Source: Ferrovibrio sp046297595 | GTDB taxonomy: Bacteria > Pseudomonadota > Alphaproteobacteria > Ferrovibrionales > Ferrovibrionaceae | DNA length: 64,000 nucleotides | Direction of reading: 5' to 3' | Assembly: GCF_046297595.1 (NCBI RefSeq) | Contig: NZ_JBKBHT010000006.1 | Coordinates: 62,001 to 126,000 of the forward strand | In this document: piece by piece, positions 1 to 8,640 of the stretch | Layout: each line of letters begins with the position of its first letter | How positions within the stretch are numbered: position 1 is the stretch's first letter | Position numbers and translations under genes: made by a program | Notes under the pieces: generated by a model | The model's input: the letters and a program-made list of their open reading frames with translations, nothing else | The model's database searches: none | Told to the model about the DNA's origin: nothing

Positions 1-880
1 TGCGGATCATGCGGATGATGCCCGAATAATCGGACGGTCCGTTGCCGCCCTGAACGTATTCGGAAAACAGTGCGGTGGCCTCGGCGCCCAGCGGGGTCTG
101 TGCCCCGGCGCTGCGCGCCGCTTCCTGCGACAGCTTAAGGTCCTTCAGCATCAGTTCGGCCGCGAAGCCCGGCTTGTAATCGCGATTGGCCGCCGAGGTC
201 GGCACCGGACCGGGCACCGGGCAGTGATTGACCAAGGCCCAGCAGGAACCTGACGAGCTGGAGACAATATCGAACATCGCCTGCGCCGAAAGCCCGAGCT
301 TTTCAGCCATCACAAAAGCTTCCGACACGGCGATCATGCTGATGCCCAGCACCATGTTGTTGCAGATCTTGGCGACCTGGCCATTCCCTGCCCCGCCAGC
401 ATGCACGATCTTTTTGCCCATGGCCTCAAGGATCGGCTTAGCCCTGGCGAAGGCCGCATCGGTTCCGCCGACCATGAAGGTCAGCGCAGCATTCTCTGCG
501 CCGGCCACGCCACCCGATACCGGCGCATCCAGCATCAGCATGCCCTTGGCTTCGGCTGCGGCAATGGCTTCGCGGGCGGATTTCACGTCGATGGTCGAAC
601 TGTCGATGAACAGCGTGCCGGGACGCGCCGCCGCCAGGATGCCCTTGTCGCCGGTATAGACGCTGAGCACATGTTTGCCCGCCGGCAGCATGCTGATCAC
701 GGCATCCACATCTTGCGCGGCTTCCTGCGCCGAGGCGGCCTTGGTGCCACCCGCCTCGATCACTTTCTGCACCAGCTCGGGCATCAGGTCGAAGGCTTTC
801 ACCTTATGCCCGGCTTTCAGCAGGTTGCGCGCCATCGGGCCACCCATGTTGCCGACGCCGATGAAACCGATATTCGCCAT
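1..880 (-). CDS. mmsB: 3-hydroxyisobutyrate dehydrogenase, partial (3' end beyond window)
   Basis: This enzyme oxidises 3-hydroxyisobutyrate to methylmalonate semialdehyde with NAD+ in valine breakdown. The reverse strand reads from an ATG at 880 with an N-terminal Rossmann motif GFIGVGNMGGPMA, the substrate-binding DAPVSGG stretch, and the catalytic-lysine region GNGQVAKICNNM. The frame runs off the left edge near the usual family C-terminus (SGIIRMIR), so only a few residues are probably missing. It is the last visible gene of a three-gene operon with the hydrolase and acyl-CoA dehydrogenase upstream, which favours HIBADH over tartronate semialdehyde reductase. No stop codon is visible. Confidence 0.93.
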   Translation of the reverse strand, partial: MANIGFIGVGNMGGPMARNLLKAGHKVKAFDLMPELVQKVIEAGGTKAASAQEAAQDVDAVISMLPAGKHVLSVYTGDKGILAAARPGTLFIDSSTIDVKSAREAIAAAEAKGMLMLDAPVSGGVAGAENAALTFMVGGTDAAFARAKPILEAMGKKIVHAGGAGNGQVAKICNNMVLGISMIAVSEAFVMAEKLGLSAQAMFDIVSSSSGSCWALVNHCPVPGPVPTSAANRDYKPGFAAELMLKDLKLSQEAARSAGAQTPLGAEATALFSEYVQGGNGPSDYSGIIRMIR

Positions 881-925
881 GATGTTCCTCCGCCTGTGTT
901 CTTGTGGTTTGTGTTCTTGTGGTTG

Positions 926-1975
926 TCAGTCGAACTGCAGTTCGCCCTGCGGCACTGGTTCGAAATATTTCTCGATCTCGGCATCCGAAACCGCTTCCAG
1001 CGTCGCCGGCTGCCACTTCGGATGGTGATCCTTGTCGATGATCACGGCGCGCACGCCTTCATAGAAGTCATGGCCTTCCGCCACGTGATTGCACATGCGC
1101 CACTCCAGCCGCATGCAGTCGCGCAGCGACAGGCTGCGGCCGCGCCGCAGCTGGGCGAAGGTGAGCTTCACCGAGGTGGGCGATTTGGCACGGATGGTGC
1201 GAGCCTGTTCTTGCGCGAAGTCGCTGCCATCGGCTTCCAGCGCCGTCATGATTTCGGCCACCGTGGCACCGGAGAAGAGCCGGTCGATCTGGGGCTTCGC
1301 CTGCGCCAGCGCCGAAGGGCCGGGATCGGCGGCAAAGCGTGCCACGACCGCATCGACAGCAGCCTTGTCGGCCGGTGCGGCGGCAACCAGCGCTTCTTCA
1401 AGGGCTGCCATTTTCTCACGTGGCACGAAATGCGTGGCGACGCCAGCCGCGATGATGTCGGCGCCTTTCAGCCGCGTGCCGGTCAGGCCCAGATAGGTAC
1501 CCAACTCGCCCGGGCAGCGCGGCAGGAAATATGTGCCGCCGACATCCGGGAACAGGCCGATACCGGTCTCCGGCATGGCGAAATGCGCATATTCGCTGAT
1601 GATGCGATGGCTGCCATGCACCGACAGACCCACGCCGCCACCCATGAAGATGCCATCGACCAGGGCAATAAAGGGCTTGGGGAATTCGCCGATCAGTGTG
1701 TTGCAGCGGTATTCGTCATGCCAGAAGCTGCGACGGTATTCGGCGCCGCCCGGCTCGCGGTCGGCCAGCTTGCGGATATCGCCGCCGGCGCAGAAAGCCT
1801 TCTCGCCGCTGCCCTTGATGATCACGGCCTTCACGGCAGGATCCTTCGCCCAGTCGCGCAGATGGCGTTCCAGCGGCACGCACATGTCATGCGTCAGGGC
1901 ATTCAGGGCTTTCGGGCGGTTGAGTTGGATGGTGGCAACGCCGTTGCGAACGGAAAACAGGATATCGTCGGTCAT
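926..1975 (-). CDS. 3-hydroxyisobutyryl-CoA hydrolase
   Basis: A 349-residue enoyl-CoA hydratase/isomerase-superfamily protein, the usual length for HIBYL-CoA hydrolase, which frees 3-hydroxyisobutyrate from CoA in valine catabolism. Visible motifs are the CoA-binding AFCAGGDIR loop, the oxyanion-hole segment GIFMGGGVGLS, and the family signature MPETGIGLFPDVGG, which carries the catalytic acidic residues. It lies between an acyl-CoA dehydrogenase gene upstream and the 3-hydroxyisobutyrate dehydrogenase gene downstream, matching pathway order. A plain enoyl-CoA hydratase would be about 260 residues, so the length supports the hydrolase call. Confidence 0.92.
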   Translation of the reverse strand: MTDDILFSVRNGVATIQLNRPKALNALTHDMCVPLERHLRDWAKDPAVKAVIIKGSGEKAFCAGGDIRKLADREPGGAEYRRSFWHDEYRCNTLIGEFPKPFIALVDGIFMGGGVGLSVHGSHRIISEYAHFAMPETGIGLFPDVGGTYFLPRCPGELGTYLGLTGTRLKGADIIAAGVATHFVPREKMAALEEALVAAAPADKAAVDAVVARFAADPGPSALAQAKPQIDRLFSGATVAEIMTALEADGSDFAQEQARTIRAKSPTSVKLTFAQLRRGRSLSLRDCMRLEWRMCNHVAEGHDFYEGVRAVIIDKDHHPKWQPATLEAVSDAEIEKYFEPVPQGELQFD

Positions 1976-1997
1976 GGTGTCCTTGAGGGTACGTCAA

Positions 1998-3149
1998 TCA
2001 ATCGTGAAAAGAGCCTGACAGCAGCGCACGGGATATGATCACCCGCATGATCTCGTTGGTGCCTTCCAGAATCTGGTGCACGCGTGAGTCGCGCAGATAG
2101 CGTTCCACCGGATAATCCTTCAGATAGCCGTAACCGCCATGCAGCTGCAGCGCCTCGTTGCAGATGGCAAAGCCGGAATCGGTGGCCAGCCGTTTGGCCA
2201 TCGCGCAGTACATCGTCGCCTCGGGGTGCTTGGCATCCAGCATCGCGGCCGCCTGACGGATCATCAGCCGCGCGGCAGCCAGATCGGTGGCCATATCGGC
2301 CAGCTTGAACTGCGTGGCCTGGAAACTGGCAATGGCATTGCCGAACTGCTTGCGGTTGGCGACATATTCGCGCGCCGTGGTCAGGCAGGCCTTGGCCGCG
2401 CCCAGCGAGCAGGCGCCAATATTGATCCGGCCGCCATCCAGCCCTGCCATGGCGATGCGGAACCCCTCGCCTTCGCCGCCGACCAGGTTGGCTTTCGGCA
2501 CCTTGCAATCCTCGAAGATCACCATGGCGGTCGGCTGGCTGTTCCAGCCCAGCTTGCGTTCCTGCGCACCGAACGAAAGGCCCGGCATGCCCTTCTCGAC
2601 GATCAGGCAGGAAACGCCGCGCGCGCCCGTCTCGCCCGTCCGCACCATGCAGACATAGATATCCGAGCGCCCGCCGCCTGAGATGAATGCCTTGGTGCCG
2701 TTCAGCACGTAATGATCGCCGGCATCCGCGGCCTTGGTCTGCAGCGAGGCGGCATCGGAACCGGCATTGGGTTCGGTCAGGCAGTAGGAGGCGAAACTCT
2801 CCATGCTGCACAGGCTGGGCAGGTAGCGCTGACGCTGCGCCTCGTTACCGAAACGATCGATCATCCACGCGGCCATGTTATGGATCGAGATATAGGCCGC
2901 CGTCGACGTGCAACCCGCAGCCAGCTCCTCGAAGATGATCGCGGCATCCAGACGGCTCAGGCCCGAACCGCCCACATCGTCGCGCACATAGATTCCGCCA
3001 AACCCGAGCGCGGCGGCTTCCCTCAATTCCTCGACCGGAAAGTGCTTGTCCTCATCCCAGCGGGCGGCATTGGGCAGCATGCGATCGGTGGCGAAACGGC
3101 GCGCCGTTTCCTGGATGGCCCGCTGATCATCGGATAACTCGAACAGCAT
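1998..3149 (-). CDS. Acyl-CoA dehydrogenase, probably isobutyryl-CoA dehydrogenase
   Basis: A 383-residue FAD-dependent acyl-CoA dehydrogenase that would convert isobutyryl-CoA to methacrylyl-CoA. It shows the family signatures CLTEPNAGSDAASL (FAD/substrate binding) and the C-terminal QLHGGYGY stretch, followed by the ILEGTNEIMR motif, whose position suits the catalytic glutamate. The start at 3149 is chosen because it follows GGGAGAA by about six bases and gives the normal N-terminus MLFELSDDQ; an upstream in-frame start at 3200 only adds an atypical extension. First gene of the valine operon, 22 bases before the hydrolase. Substrate is inferred from the neighbours. Confidence 0.9.
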   Translation of the reverse strand: MLFELSDDQRAIQETARRFATDRMLPNAARWDEDKHFPVEELREAAALGFGGIYVRDDVGGSGLSRLDAAIIFEELAAGCTSTAAYISIHNMAAWMIDRFGNEAQRQRYLPSLCSMESFASYCLTEPNAGSDAASLQTKAADAGDHYVLNGTKAFISGGGRSDIYVCMVRTGETGARGVSCLIVEKGMPGLSFGAQERKLGWNSQPTAMVIFEDCKVPKANLVGGEGEGFRIAMAGLDGGRINIGACSLGAAKACLTTAREYVANRKQFGNAIASFQATQFKLADMATDLAAARLMIRQAAAMLDAKHPEATMYCAMAKRLATDSGFAICNEALQLHGGYGYLKDYPVERYLRDSRVHQILEGTNEIMRVIISRALLSGSFHD

Positions 3150-3303
3150 TGCGTTTTCTCCCTTAATGCGGGTCTTAATCGCCCCTCCAACCGCCGTCAA
3201 CGCTCCAGCCGCGCCGAGTCTCCGGTAGAATCTTGCGCCAGAGTCGCATGCCTGCCTTCCGCATGCTAGCTTTGCGCCCCGCCATGACCTGTCATTTCAA
3301 CCG

Positions 3304-5544
3304 ATGCTGACGCCAGCCCCTTCCGCCGCGCCGGACTCCCCGGCCGCAGCCGGCTGGCCATTGCGCGGCATAGCCTACAGCCTGGCCATCGTTCTGCTGG
3401 GCATGGCCTTCCTGCTGGCCTATCCGCCATTCCTGACCGGCGTCATGACGACCGCCCTGCCTGGCCATTCACCATTCCATGCCGATATAGCGCTGGCCGC
3501 TTTCCTGGCCGGCATCGCCCTGCTGACACGTGATCGCTATTCGATATTTTCCCGCCTGGTTGCTGCGGGCCTTGCCCTGCTTTGCCTCGGAGGTTTGCTG
3601 GGCACGATGCAGATGCCCGGGCTGCAGCATGTTGCCGCGACCTTCGACACCCTGAGCCCGGTTGAACGCTGGTTCGGCCATATGGGGCCGGTCGTCGCCA
3701 TCGGCGGCCTGATCGGTGCGCTTCGCCTCTGCGTCAAGCCGGCTGTCAACGCCACTGCCGGGAATGTGCCCCTGGGCTGGACCATCGCCATGACAATGCT
3801 CGCCATGGCCACCATGCTGGCCATGGCCGCCCTGGATATCCTGCCGCAGGAACCGGAATGGGCATCCCATGCTGCAGCCCTGCCCGACGGCGCTGCGTTG
3901 CTGTTCCTGTTCGGCGCCGCCTGTGCGGCACGCACCTATTATCCGTCGGTCGATATTTCTCCGCCAAGCCTGCTGGTCGCCCAGGCGGTCGTGCTGATCG
4001 GCGGCATCCTCGCCTCGTTCACGCTCTGGCAGGCCAACCTCGCTACATCGTCTGATCGGCTGGTGCCTGCCCTGTCGCTGATGGCCTGCCTGGTCGCCAC
4101 CTACATGATCGCCGGGCTGATCACCCTGGCGATGCGCGTGATGATCCAGCAGCGTGCCATGGCGGCCGCCCGCAGCGCCCTGCAGGCCAGCAACGATCTG
4201 TTTGAAGCGGCCGCACGCAGCAGCCGGCTGGGTATCTGGGACTGGAATCTGGCCAGCGGCGATCTGTTGATCATCGCCAACTACCTGCAGGACAGCGGCC
4301 ACCCGTCGCCGCTCGCCGCGCGCAGCACGATCACCGAGTTCAACAGCCTGATTCACCCCGACGATGCGGCCCGCGTCGCCCGCCAAGTCAACGACAGTCT
4401 GCGCAGCGGCCGGCCGTATGAATGCGAGTTCCGGATACAGCGCGGCAACGGCCAGTATCTATGGGTGCTGGCGCGTGCGGATGTGACGCGCAATGCCGCC
4501 GGCCGGCCGCTGCGCATGATCGGCAGCCTGGAAGACATCGACCAGATCCGCCGCCAGATGAACGAACTCGAATGGCAGCGCCAGATGCTGGAGGAACAGT
4601 CCGTCAAGCTGGCCGAAACGGCCCAGGCCCTGACTCTGGCCCGCGACGCCGCCGAAGCCTCGCACCGTGCGAAGTCCAGTTTCCTTGCGATGATGAGCCA
4701 TGAAATTCGCACCCCTATGAACGGCGTGCTGGGCATGCTCAGCCTGATCCATCGCGACGAGCAGGACGCGGCGCTGAAGCGCTATGCCGAGGTGGCCCAG
4801 CAATCGGCACGCGATCTGCTGGGACTGATCGACGATATCCTCGACGTTTCGAAACTGGAGGCGGGAAAGCTGCAGATCGAGTCCATCGATTTCGATCTGC
4901 ATCCCACCATCGAGAACGTGCTGACCCTGATGGCGCCCCGTGCGCGCGAGGGCGGCAACCGCCTGAATCTGGATATCGCGCCGGATGTGCCTGAGCATGT
5001 GATCGGCGATCCGCTGCGCCTTCGCCAGGTGCTGACCAACCTGCTGGGCAATGCGATCAAGTTCACCGAGAATGGCGACGTCACCGTCACGATCACCAGC
5101 ACCGCGCTGCAGAATGGCGAGTTCATGCTGCATTGCGCCATTCGTGACACAGGCATCGGCATCGCGCCCGACCAGCAGGAAAAACTGTTCGAACCCTTCA
5201 CCCAGGCCGATGCCTCGATGACACGCCGCTACGGCGGCACGGGTCTAGGCCTGACCATCTGCCGACATCTGGTGCATCTGATGGGCGGCGAGATCGGCGT
5301 CGTCAGCGCTCCCTGCGCCGGATCGACATTCTGGTTCACCATTCGCTGCCGCGAGGATGTCGAACTGGCCGCCAGGCTGTCGGGTCGCGACCAGCCTGTC
5401 CTGCCGGCGCCGGCGCGGCCGCCGGCCAATGACGCACCGGTTGCGACGCCAAAGCTGGATCAGGACATGACTGATCTGCTCGACCAGTTCGACCGTCTTG
5501 CCGGCCGGCCGCCACGCGGCGGCGGCGGCGTTACGGGGCATTAA
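3304..5544 (+). CDS. Membrane-bound PAS sensor histidine kinase
   Basis: A 746-residue membrane kinase. About eight hydrophobic segments fill residues 20-280, then comes a PAS/PAC-like domain (roughly 295-415, containing WDWNLASGDL), a coiled coil, a HisKA domain with the phospho-acceptor motif SHEIRTPMNG (about residue 463), and an HATPase domain with N-box NLLGNAIKFT and G boxes DTGIGIA and GGTGLGLTI. No receiver domain is seen; the tail is low complexity and Pro/Gly-rich. No response regulator gene lies beside it, so it is an orphan kinase here. The N-terminal membrane array probably senses a small ligand or membrane state, but no ligand can be named. Confidence 0.85.
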   Translation: MLTPAPSAAPDSPAAAGWPLRGIAYSLAIVLLGMAFLLAYPPFLTGVMTTALPGHSPFHADIALAAFLAGIALLTRDRYSIFSRLVAAGLALLCLGGLLGTMQMPGLQHVAATFDTLSPVERWFGHMGPVVAIGGLIGALRLCVKPAVNATAGNVPLGWTIAMTMLAMATMLAMAALDILPQEPEWASHAAALPDGAALLFLFGAACAARTYYPSVDISPPSLLVAQAVVLIGGILASFTLWQANLATSSDRLVPALSLMACLVATYMIAGLITLAMRVMIQQRAMAAARSALQASNDLFEAAARSSRLGIWDWNLASGDLLIIANYLQDSGHPSPLAARSTITEFNSLIHPDDAARVARQVNDSLRSGRPYECEFRIQRGNGQYLWVLARADVTRNAAGRPLRMIGSLEDIDQIRRQMNELEWQRQMLEEQSVKLAETAQALTLARDAAEASHRAKSSFLAMMSHEIRTPMNGVLGMLSLIHRDEQDAALKRYAEVAQQSARDLLGLIDDILDVSKLEAGKLQIESIDFDLHPTIENVLTLMAPRAREGGNRLNLDIAPDVPEHVIGDPLRLRQVLTNLLGNAIKFTENGDVTVTITSTALQNGEFMLHCAIRDTGIGIAPDQQEKLFEPFTQADASMTRRYGGTGLGLTICRHLVHLMGGEIGVVSAPCAGSTFWFTIRCREDVELAARLSGRDQPVLPAPARPPANDAPVATPKLDQDMTDLLDQFDRLAGRPPRGGGGVTGH

Positions 5545-5595
5545 CCAGCCTGCCCCATACTTGCATTGTCCAAGGCGGACTTGCGAGGTCTGGTC

Positions 5596-5823
5596 ATGCT
5601 GCCAATCCATCCCGGCCTTCTGCTGGAGCGGGCGATTGCCGCCCATGGCTCCGACCCTGACCATTTTCACCGCGAAGCCCGCATGCCCAGGAAACTGCTG
5701 CGCATGGTCCTGAGCGGCGAAAGGCCGATTTCCTTCGGCCTGGCCCTGCGGCTCGGTCGTATTTTCGGTACATCGCCCTGGGTCTGGATTGCGTTTCAGG
5801 AGCGGTTTGATAAAGCTCTCTGA
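5596..5823 (+). CDS. HigA-like XRE-family protein without a toxin partner
   Basis: A 75-residue protein with the HigA antitoxin layout: N-terminal LPIHPG, a helix-turn-helix region, then GERPISFGLALRLGRIFGTSPWVW, which in the family is the conserved recognition-helix and C-terminal segment (quoted here in part). The start at 5596 has GAGG eight bases upstream; a TTG at 5566 is also possible. The HTH looks degenerate (DPDHFHREARMP where LSQ..LA is usual). No HigB-like gene is adjacent. Its stop TGA is immediately followed by the hemB ATG, so the two are probably cotranscribed. Confidence 0.65.
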   Translation: MLPIHPGLLLERAIAAHGSDPDHFHREARMPRKLLRMVLSGERPISFGLALRLGRIFGTSPWVWIAFQERFDKAL

Positions 5824-6837
5824 ATGACCGAGAGCATCGCCCCCCTTCCGCCCTTTCCCGCCTCGCGCCCGCGCCGCCTGCGCCGTTCCGACTGGAGCCG
5901 CCGCCTGGTGGCCGAAAACCGCCTCAGCGTCGACGACCTCATCTGGCCGATCTTCGTCCATGGTGGTAAAACCAATATCCCGATCCCGTCGATGCCGGGC
6001 GTCGAGCGGTTGAGTATCGACAATGCCGTGGCAGCCGCGAAAGAAGCGGAAGCCCTCGGTATTCCCGCCATCGCACTGTTTCCGGCCACCGATCCCGGAT
6101 TGAAGACCGATGATGGCCGTGAGGCCCACAATCCGGACAACGTCGTGTGCCGCACGGTGCGCGCCATCAAGGCCGCCACCACCAATCTGGGCGTGCTGTG
6201 CGACGTGGCGCTCGATCCCTATACCTCGCATGGCCATGACGGCCTGCTGAAGGACGGACAGATCCTGAACGACGAAACCGTCGCCGCCCTGGTGCAGCAG
6301 GCCCTGGTGCAGGTGCGCGCCGGCTGCGACATCATCGCGCCGTCCGACATGATGGATGGCCGCATCGGCGCCATCCGCTCGGCGCTCGAGCAGGAAAAGC
6401 TGCAGCATGTGCAACTCATGGCCTATGCCGCGAAATATGCCTCGGCCTTCTACGGCCCGTTCCGTGATGCGGTCGGCTCGGCCGTGAATCTGGGCGTGGG
6501 CGACAAGCGCACCTACCAGATGAACCCGGCCAACGGTGATGAGGCCCTGCGCGAGGTGGCGTTGGACATCGCCGAAGGGGCCGACATGGTGATGGTGAAG
6601 CCCGGCATGCCGTATCTGGACATCTGTTGGCGCGTGAAGCAGGCCTTCCGCCTGCCGACCTATGCCTATCAGGTGTCGGGGGAATACGCGATGCTGGCGG
6701 GCGCTGCCGAACGCGGCTGGCTGGACCGCAGCCGCGTGGCGCTTGAAAGCCTGCTGGCCTTCAAGCGTGCAGGCTGCGACGGTGTGCTGACTTATTTCGC
6801 CCGCGACATCGCGCGCATGCTGGCCGAAGGCAAATAA
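5824..6837 (+). CDS. hemB: Delta-aminolevulinic acid dehydratase (porphobilinogen synthase)
   Basis: A 337-residue enzyme that condenses two 5-aminolevulinate molecules to porphobilinogen in haem and tetrapyrrole synthesis. It carries the metal-site segment DVALDPYTSHGHDG, in which the zinc-binding cysteines are replaced by Ala/Asp, the pattern of the magnesium-dependent, zinc-independent class found in alphaproteobacteria. The Schiff-base lysine regions are visible in AAKYASAFYGPFRDA and MVKPGMPYLD. The ATG directly follows the stop of the HigA-like gene with no gap, suggesting translational coupling. Full length and unambiguous. Confidence 0.97.
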   Translation: MTESIAPLPPFPASRPRRLRRSDWSRRLVAENRLSVDDLIWPIFVHGGKTNIPIPSMPGVERLSIDNAVAAAKEAEALGIPAIALFPATDPGLKTDDGREAHNPDNVVCRTVRAIKAATTNLGVLCDVALDPYTSHGHDGLLKDGQILNDETVAALVQQALVQVRAGCDIIAPSDMMDGRIGAIRSALEQEKLQHVQLMAYAAKYASAFYGPFRDAVGSAVNLGVGDKRTYQMNPANGDEALREVALDIAEGADMVMVKPGMPYLDICWRVKQAFRLPTYAYQVSGEYAMLAGAAERGWLDRSRVALESLLAFKRAGCDGVLTYFARDIARMLAEGK

Positions 6838-6862
6838 CTCCGGCCGCCATGCCCATCTGCCG

Positions 6863-7747
6863 TCAGTGCTTCTTGGTCTTGGTTGCTTCCAGACGCGCCA
6901 TCAGACTCGACGTGTCCCAGCGGTTGCCGCCCATCTGCTGCACTTCGGCATAGAACTGGTCCACCAGCGCTGTCACCGGCAGGCTGGAGCCATTGCGGCG
7001 AGCCTCGGCCAGGCAGATGCCCAGATCCTTGCGCATCCAGTCGACCGCGAAGCCGTAATCGAACTTGCCTTCGATCATGGTCTTGTGCCGGTTGTCCATC
7101 TGCCACGAGCCCGCGGCACCCTTGGAAATCACTTCCACGGCCTTCATCAGGTCGAGGCCGGCAGCGCGGCCAAAGGCCAGGGCTTCCGCAAGTCCCTGCA
7201 CCAGACCGGCGATGCAGATCTGGTTCATCATCTTGGTGAGTTGTCCGCTGCCCGGACCGCCCATCAGGTTCTGCATCTTGGCATAGGCCTGGATCACCGG
7301 CTTGATCTTCTCGTAGTCGGCCGCCTCGCCACCGCACATGATGGTCAGTTGGCCATTCTCGGCACCGGCCTGGCCGCCGGAAACCGGGGCATCGATGAAG
7401 CCGAAGCCCGCAGCCTTCGCCTTGGCGTGCAATTCGCGGGCGACATCGGCCGAGGCCGTGGTGTGGTCTACGAAGATTGCTCCCTTGGCCATGCCGGCGA
7501 AGGCGCCCGTCTCGCCATACACCACCGAACGCAGATCGTCGTCATTGCCCACGCAGGCCATGACGAATTCGGCCCCGGCGGCGGCGGCCTTCGGACTGGC
7601 GGCTTTCTCGCCCTTGTGCTGGGCCACCCAGCGGTCGGCTTTTTCTCCGGACCGGTTCCAGACCGTGACCGCATGACCGGCCTTAACCAGATGCCCAGCC
7701 ATCGGATAGCCCATCACGCCCAGACCAATAAAAGCCACTTTCGCCAT
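6863..7747 (-). CDS. NAD(P)-dependent beta-hydroxyacid dehydrogenase (GarR/HIBADH family)
   Basis: A 294-residue beta-hydroxyacid dehydrogenase with the N-terminal Rossmann motif FIGLGVMGYPMAGHL, the substrate loop DAPVSGGQAGAENG and the catalytic-lysine region GSGQLTKMMNQI. Family members reduce tartronate semialdehyde, oxidise 3-hydroxyisobutyrate or reduce succinic semialdehyde. It is a paralogue of the gene at the left edge of the window but is not in the valine operon. It is monocistronic and convergent with hemB, with only 25 bases between the stops. The exact substrate cannot be decided from sequence. Confidence 0.87.
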   Translation of the reverse strand: MAKVAFIGLGVMGYPMAGHLVKAGHAVTVWNRSGEKADRWVAQHKGEKAASPKAAAAGAEFVMACVGNDDDLRSVVYGETGAFAGMAKGAIFVDHTTASADVARELHAKAKAAGFGFIDAPVSGGQAGAENGQLTIMCGGEAADYEKIKPVIQAYAKMQNLMGGPGSGQLTKMMNQICIAGLVQGLAEALAFGRAAGLDLMKAVEVISKGAAGSWQMDNRHKTMIEGKFDYGFAVDWMRKDLGICLAEARRNGSSLPVTALVDQFYAEVQQMGGNRWDTSSLMARLEATKTKKH

Positions 7748-7961
7748 CGTTCCCCCCTAAAAAAACAAATTAAATGAAGCAGTTATGGTTAACCGCGATC
7801 TTGTGTGAAGTCTGCCCTAACCTTGCCGTCGGGGCAATCTTCTAAATTAACACTACTGCCGAGACTATTCGCAGCGCACAAACAATTTGCGCTTGCAAAT
7901 CCGCGATTTTTATAGTAAATACACAATCGAGTAACCATATTTGGCGTGGGAGAAGCCCATT

Positions 7962-8558
7962 ATGCCGCTCGAGACCATTGGCAGTTACGCCGTGGCGGGC
8001 AGCAGCGGTGCGATAGCCCGCGGTGCCCGTACAGTAACAGATAGCGATTACTCGACACCCGCTGATGACCTCACTGGCTTCGCGGGTCTTTCAGCGCGTT
8101 CTGGCGGCAATCAGAACAATATCATCACCATTCCCTCGCCATCCCGCAATGTGGCGGCTTATCTCAGCCCGTTCATCCGGCTTGATCTGGTAACCCGACT
8201 CGCAATCGTTGAAATCCGAAACAGCGAAACCGGCGAAGTCCAGCAGCAGTATCCCAGCCCGCGCGTGGTGCGTGAGTATCAGCAGAACCAGATCGAAGCT
8301 TCGGAACTCCGGGCGCAGTTCGGGAAAGGCGATCAGGAAACTGAGAAGGCCCCGGTGCAGCCGGTCACTTTCGATACGACGAATAATGGCGCTGAAGAGG
8401 TTCCGGCCACTGCGTCGGCACCCACGCAGTCGGCACAACCTGCTGCTCCGGCGCCCGCGCCGGCGCCGCCTGCGTCACCCATTCCCAGTGCTGCTCTGGC
8501 TGCATTCAGCAGCGTGCAGAACAGCCTTACAGGCGGTCGCGAACTCGCCGTAGCCTGA
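7962..8558 (+). CDS. FlaG-like protein
   Basis: A 198-residue protein. Residues about 64-110 read like the core of FlaG, which is associated with flagellin and flagellar filament length: a beta strand RLAIVEIRNSETGEVQQQYP followed by PRVVREYQQ, resembling the family pattern of VxDxETGEVIRQIP then VLxL. The N-terminal third is Ser/Gly-rich and disordered, and the C-terminal third is an Ala/Pro-rich tail. The start at 7962 is preceded by GTGGGAGAA; an in-frame TTG at 7941 would place that ribosome site inside the gene. Flagellar motor genes lie 3 kb downstream. Weak homology, so function is inferred. Confidence 0.6.
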   Translation: MPLETIGSYAVAGSSGAIARGARTVTDSDYSTPADDLTGFAGLSARSGGNQNNIITIPSPSRNVAAYLSPFIRLDLVTRLAIVEIRNSETGEVQQQYPSPRVVREYQQNQIEASELRAQFGKGDQETEKAPVQPVTFDTTNNGAEEVPATASAPTQSAQPAAPAPAPAPPASPIPSAALAAFSSVQNSLTGGRELAVA

Positions 8559-8640
8559 ATAAGGCAAGTATTTTTTCAATCCTGCAAATCACTTGCGAAT
8601 CTGTTAAGTCTGCTCGGGTCTTTATGCTGAGCGGGGATTG

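Noticed and set aside
401..2038. Long plus-strand open frame across the valine-degradation genes
   Set aside because: Antisense to mmsB and the hydrolase, with His/Arg/Gly-rich shadow composition.
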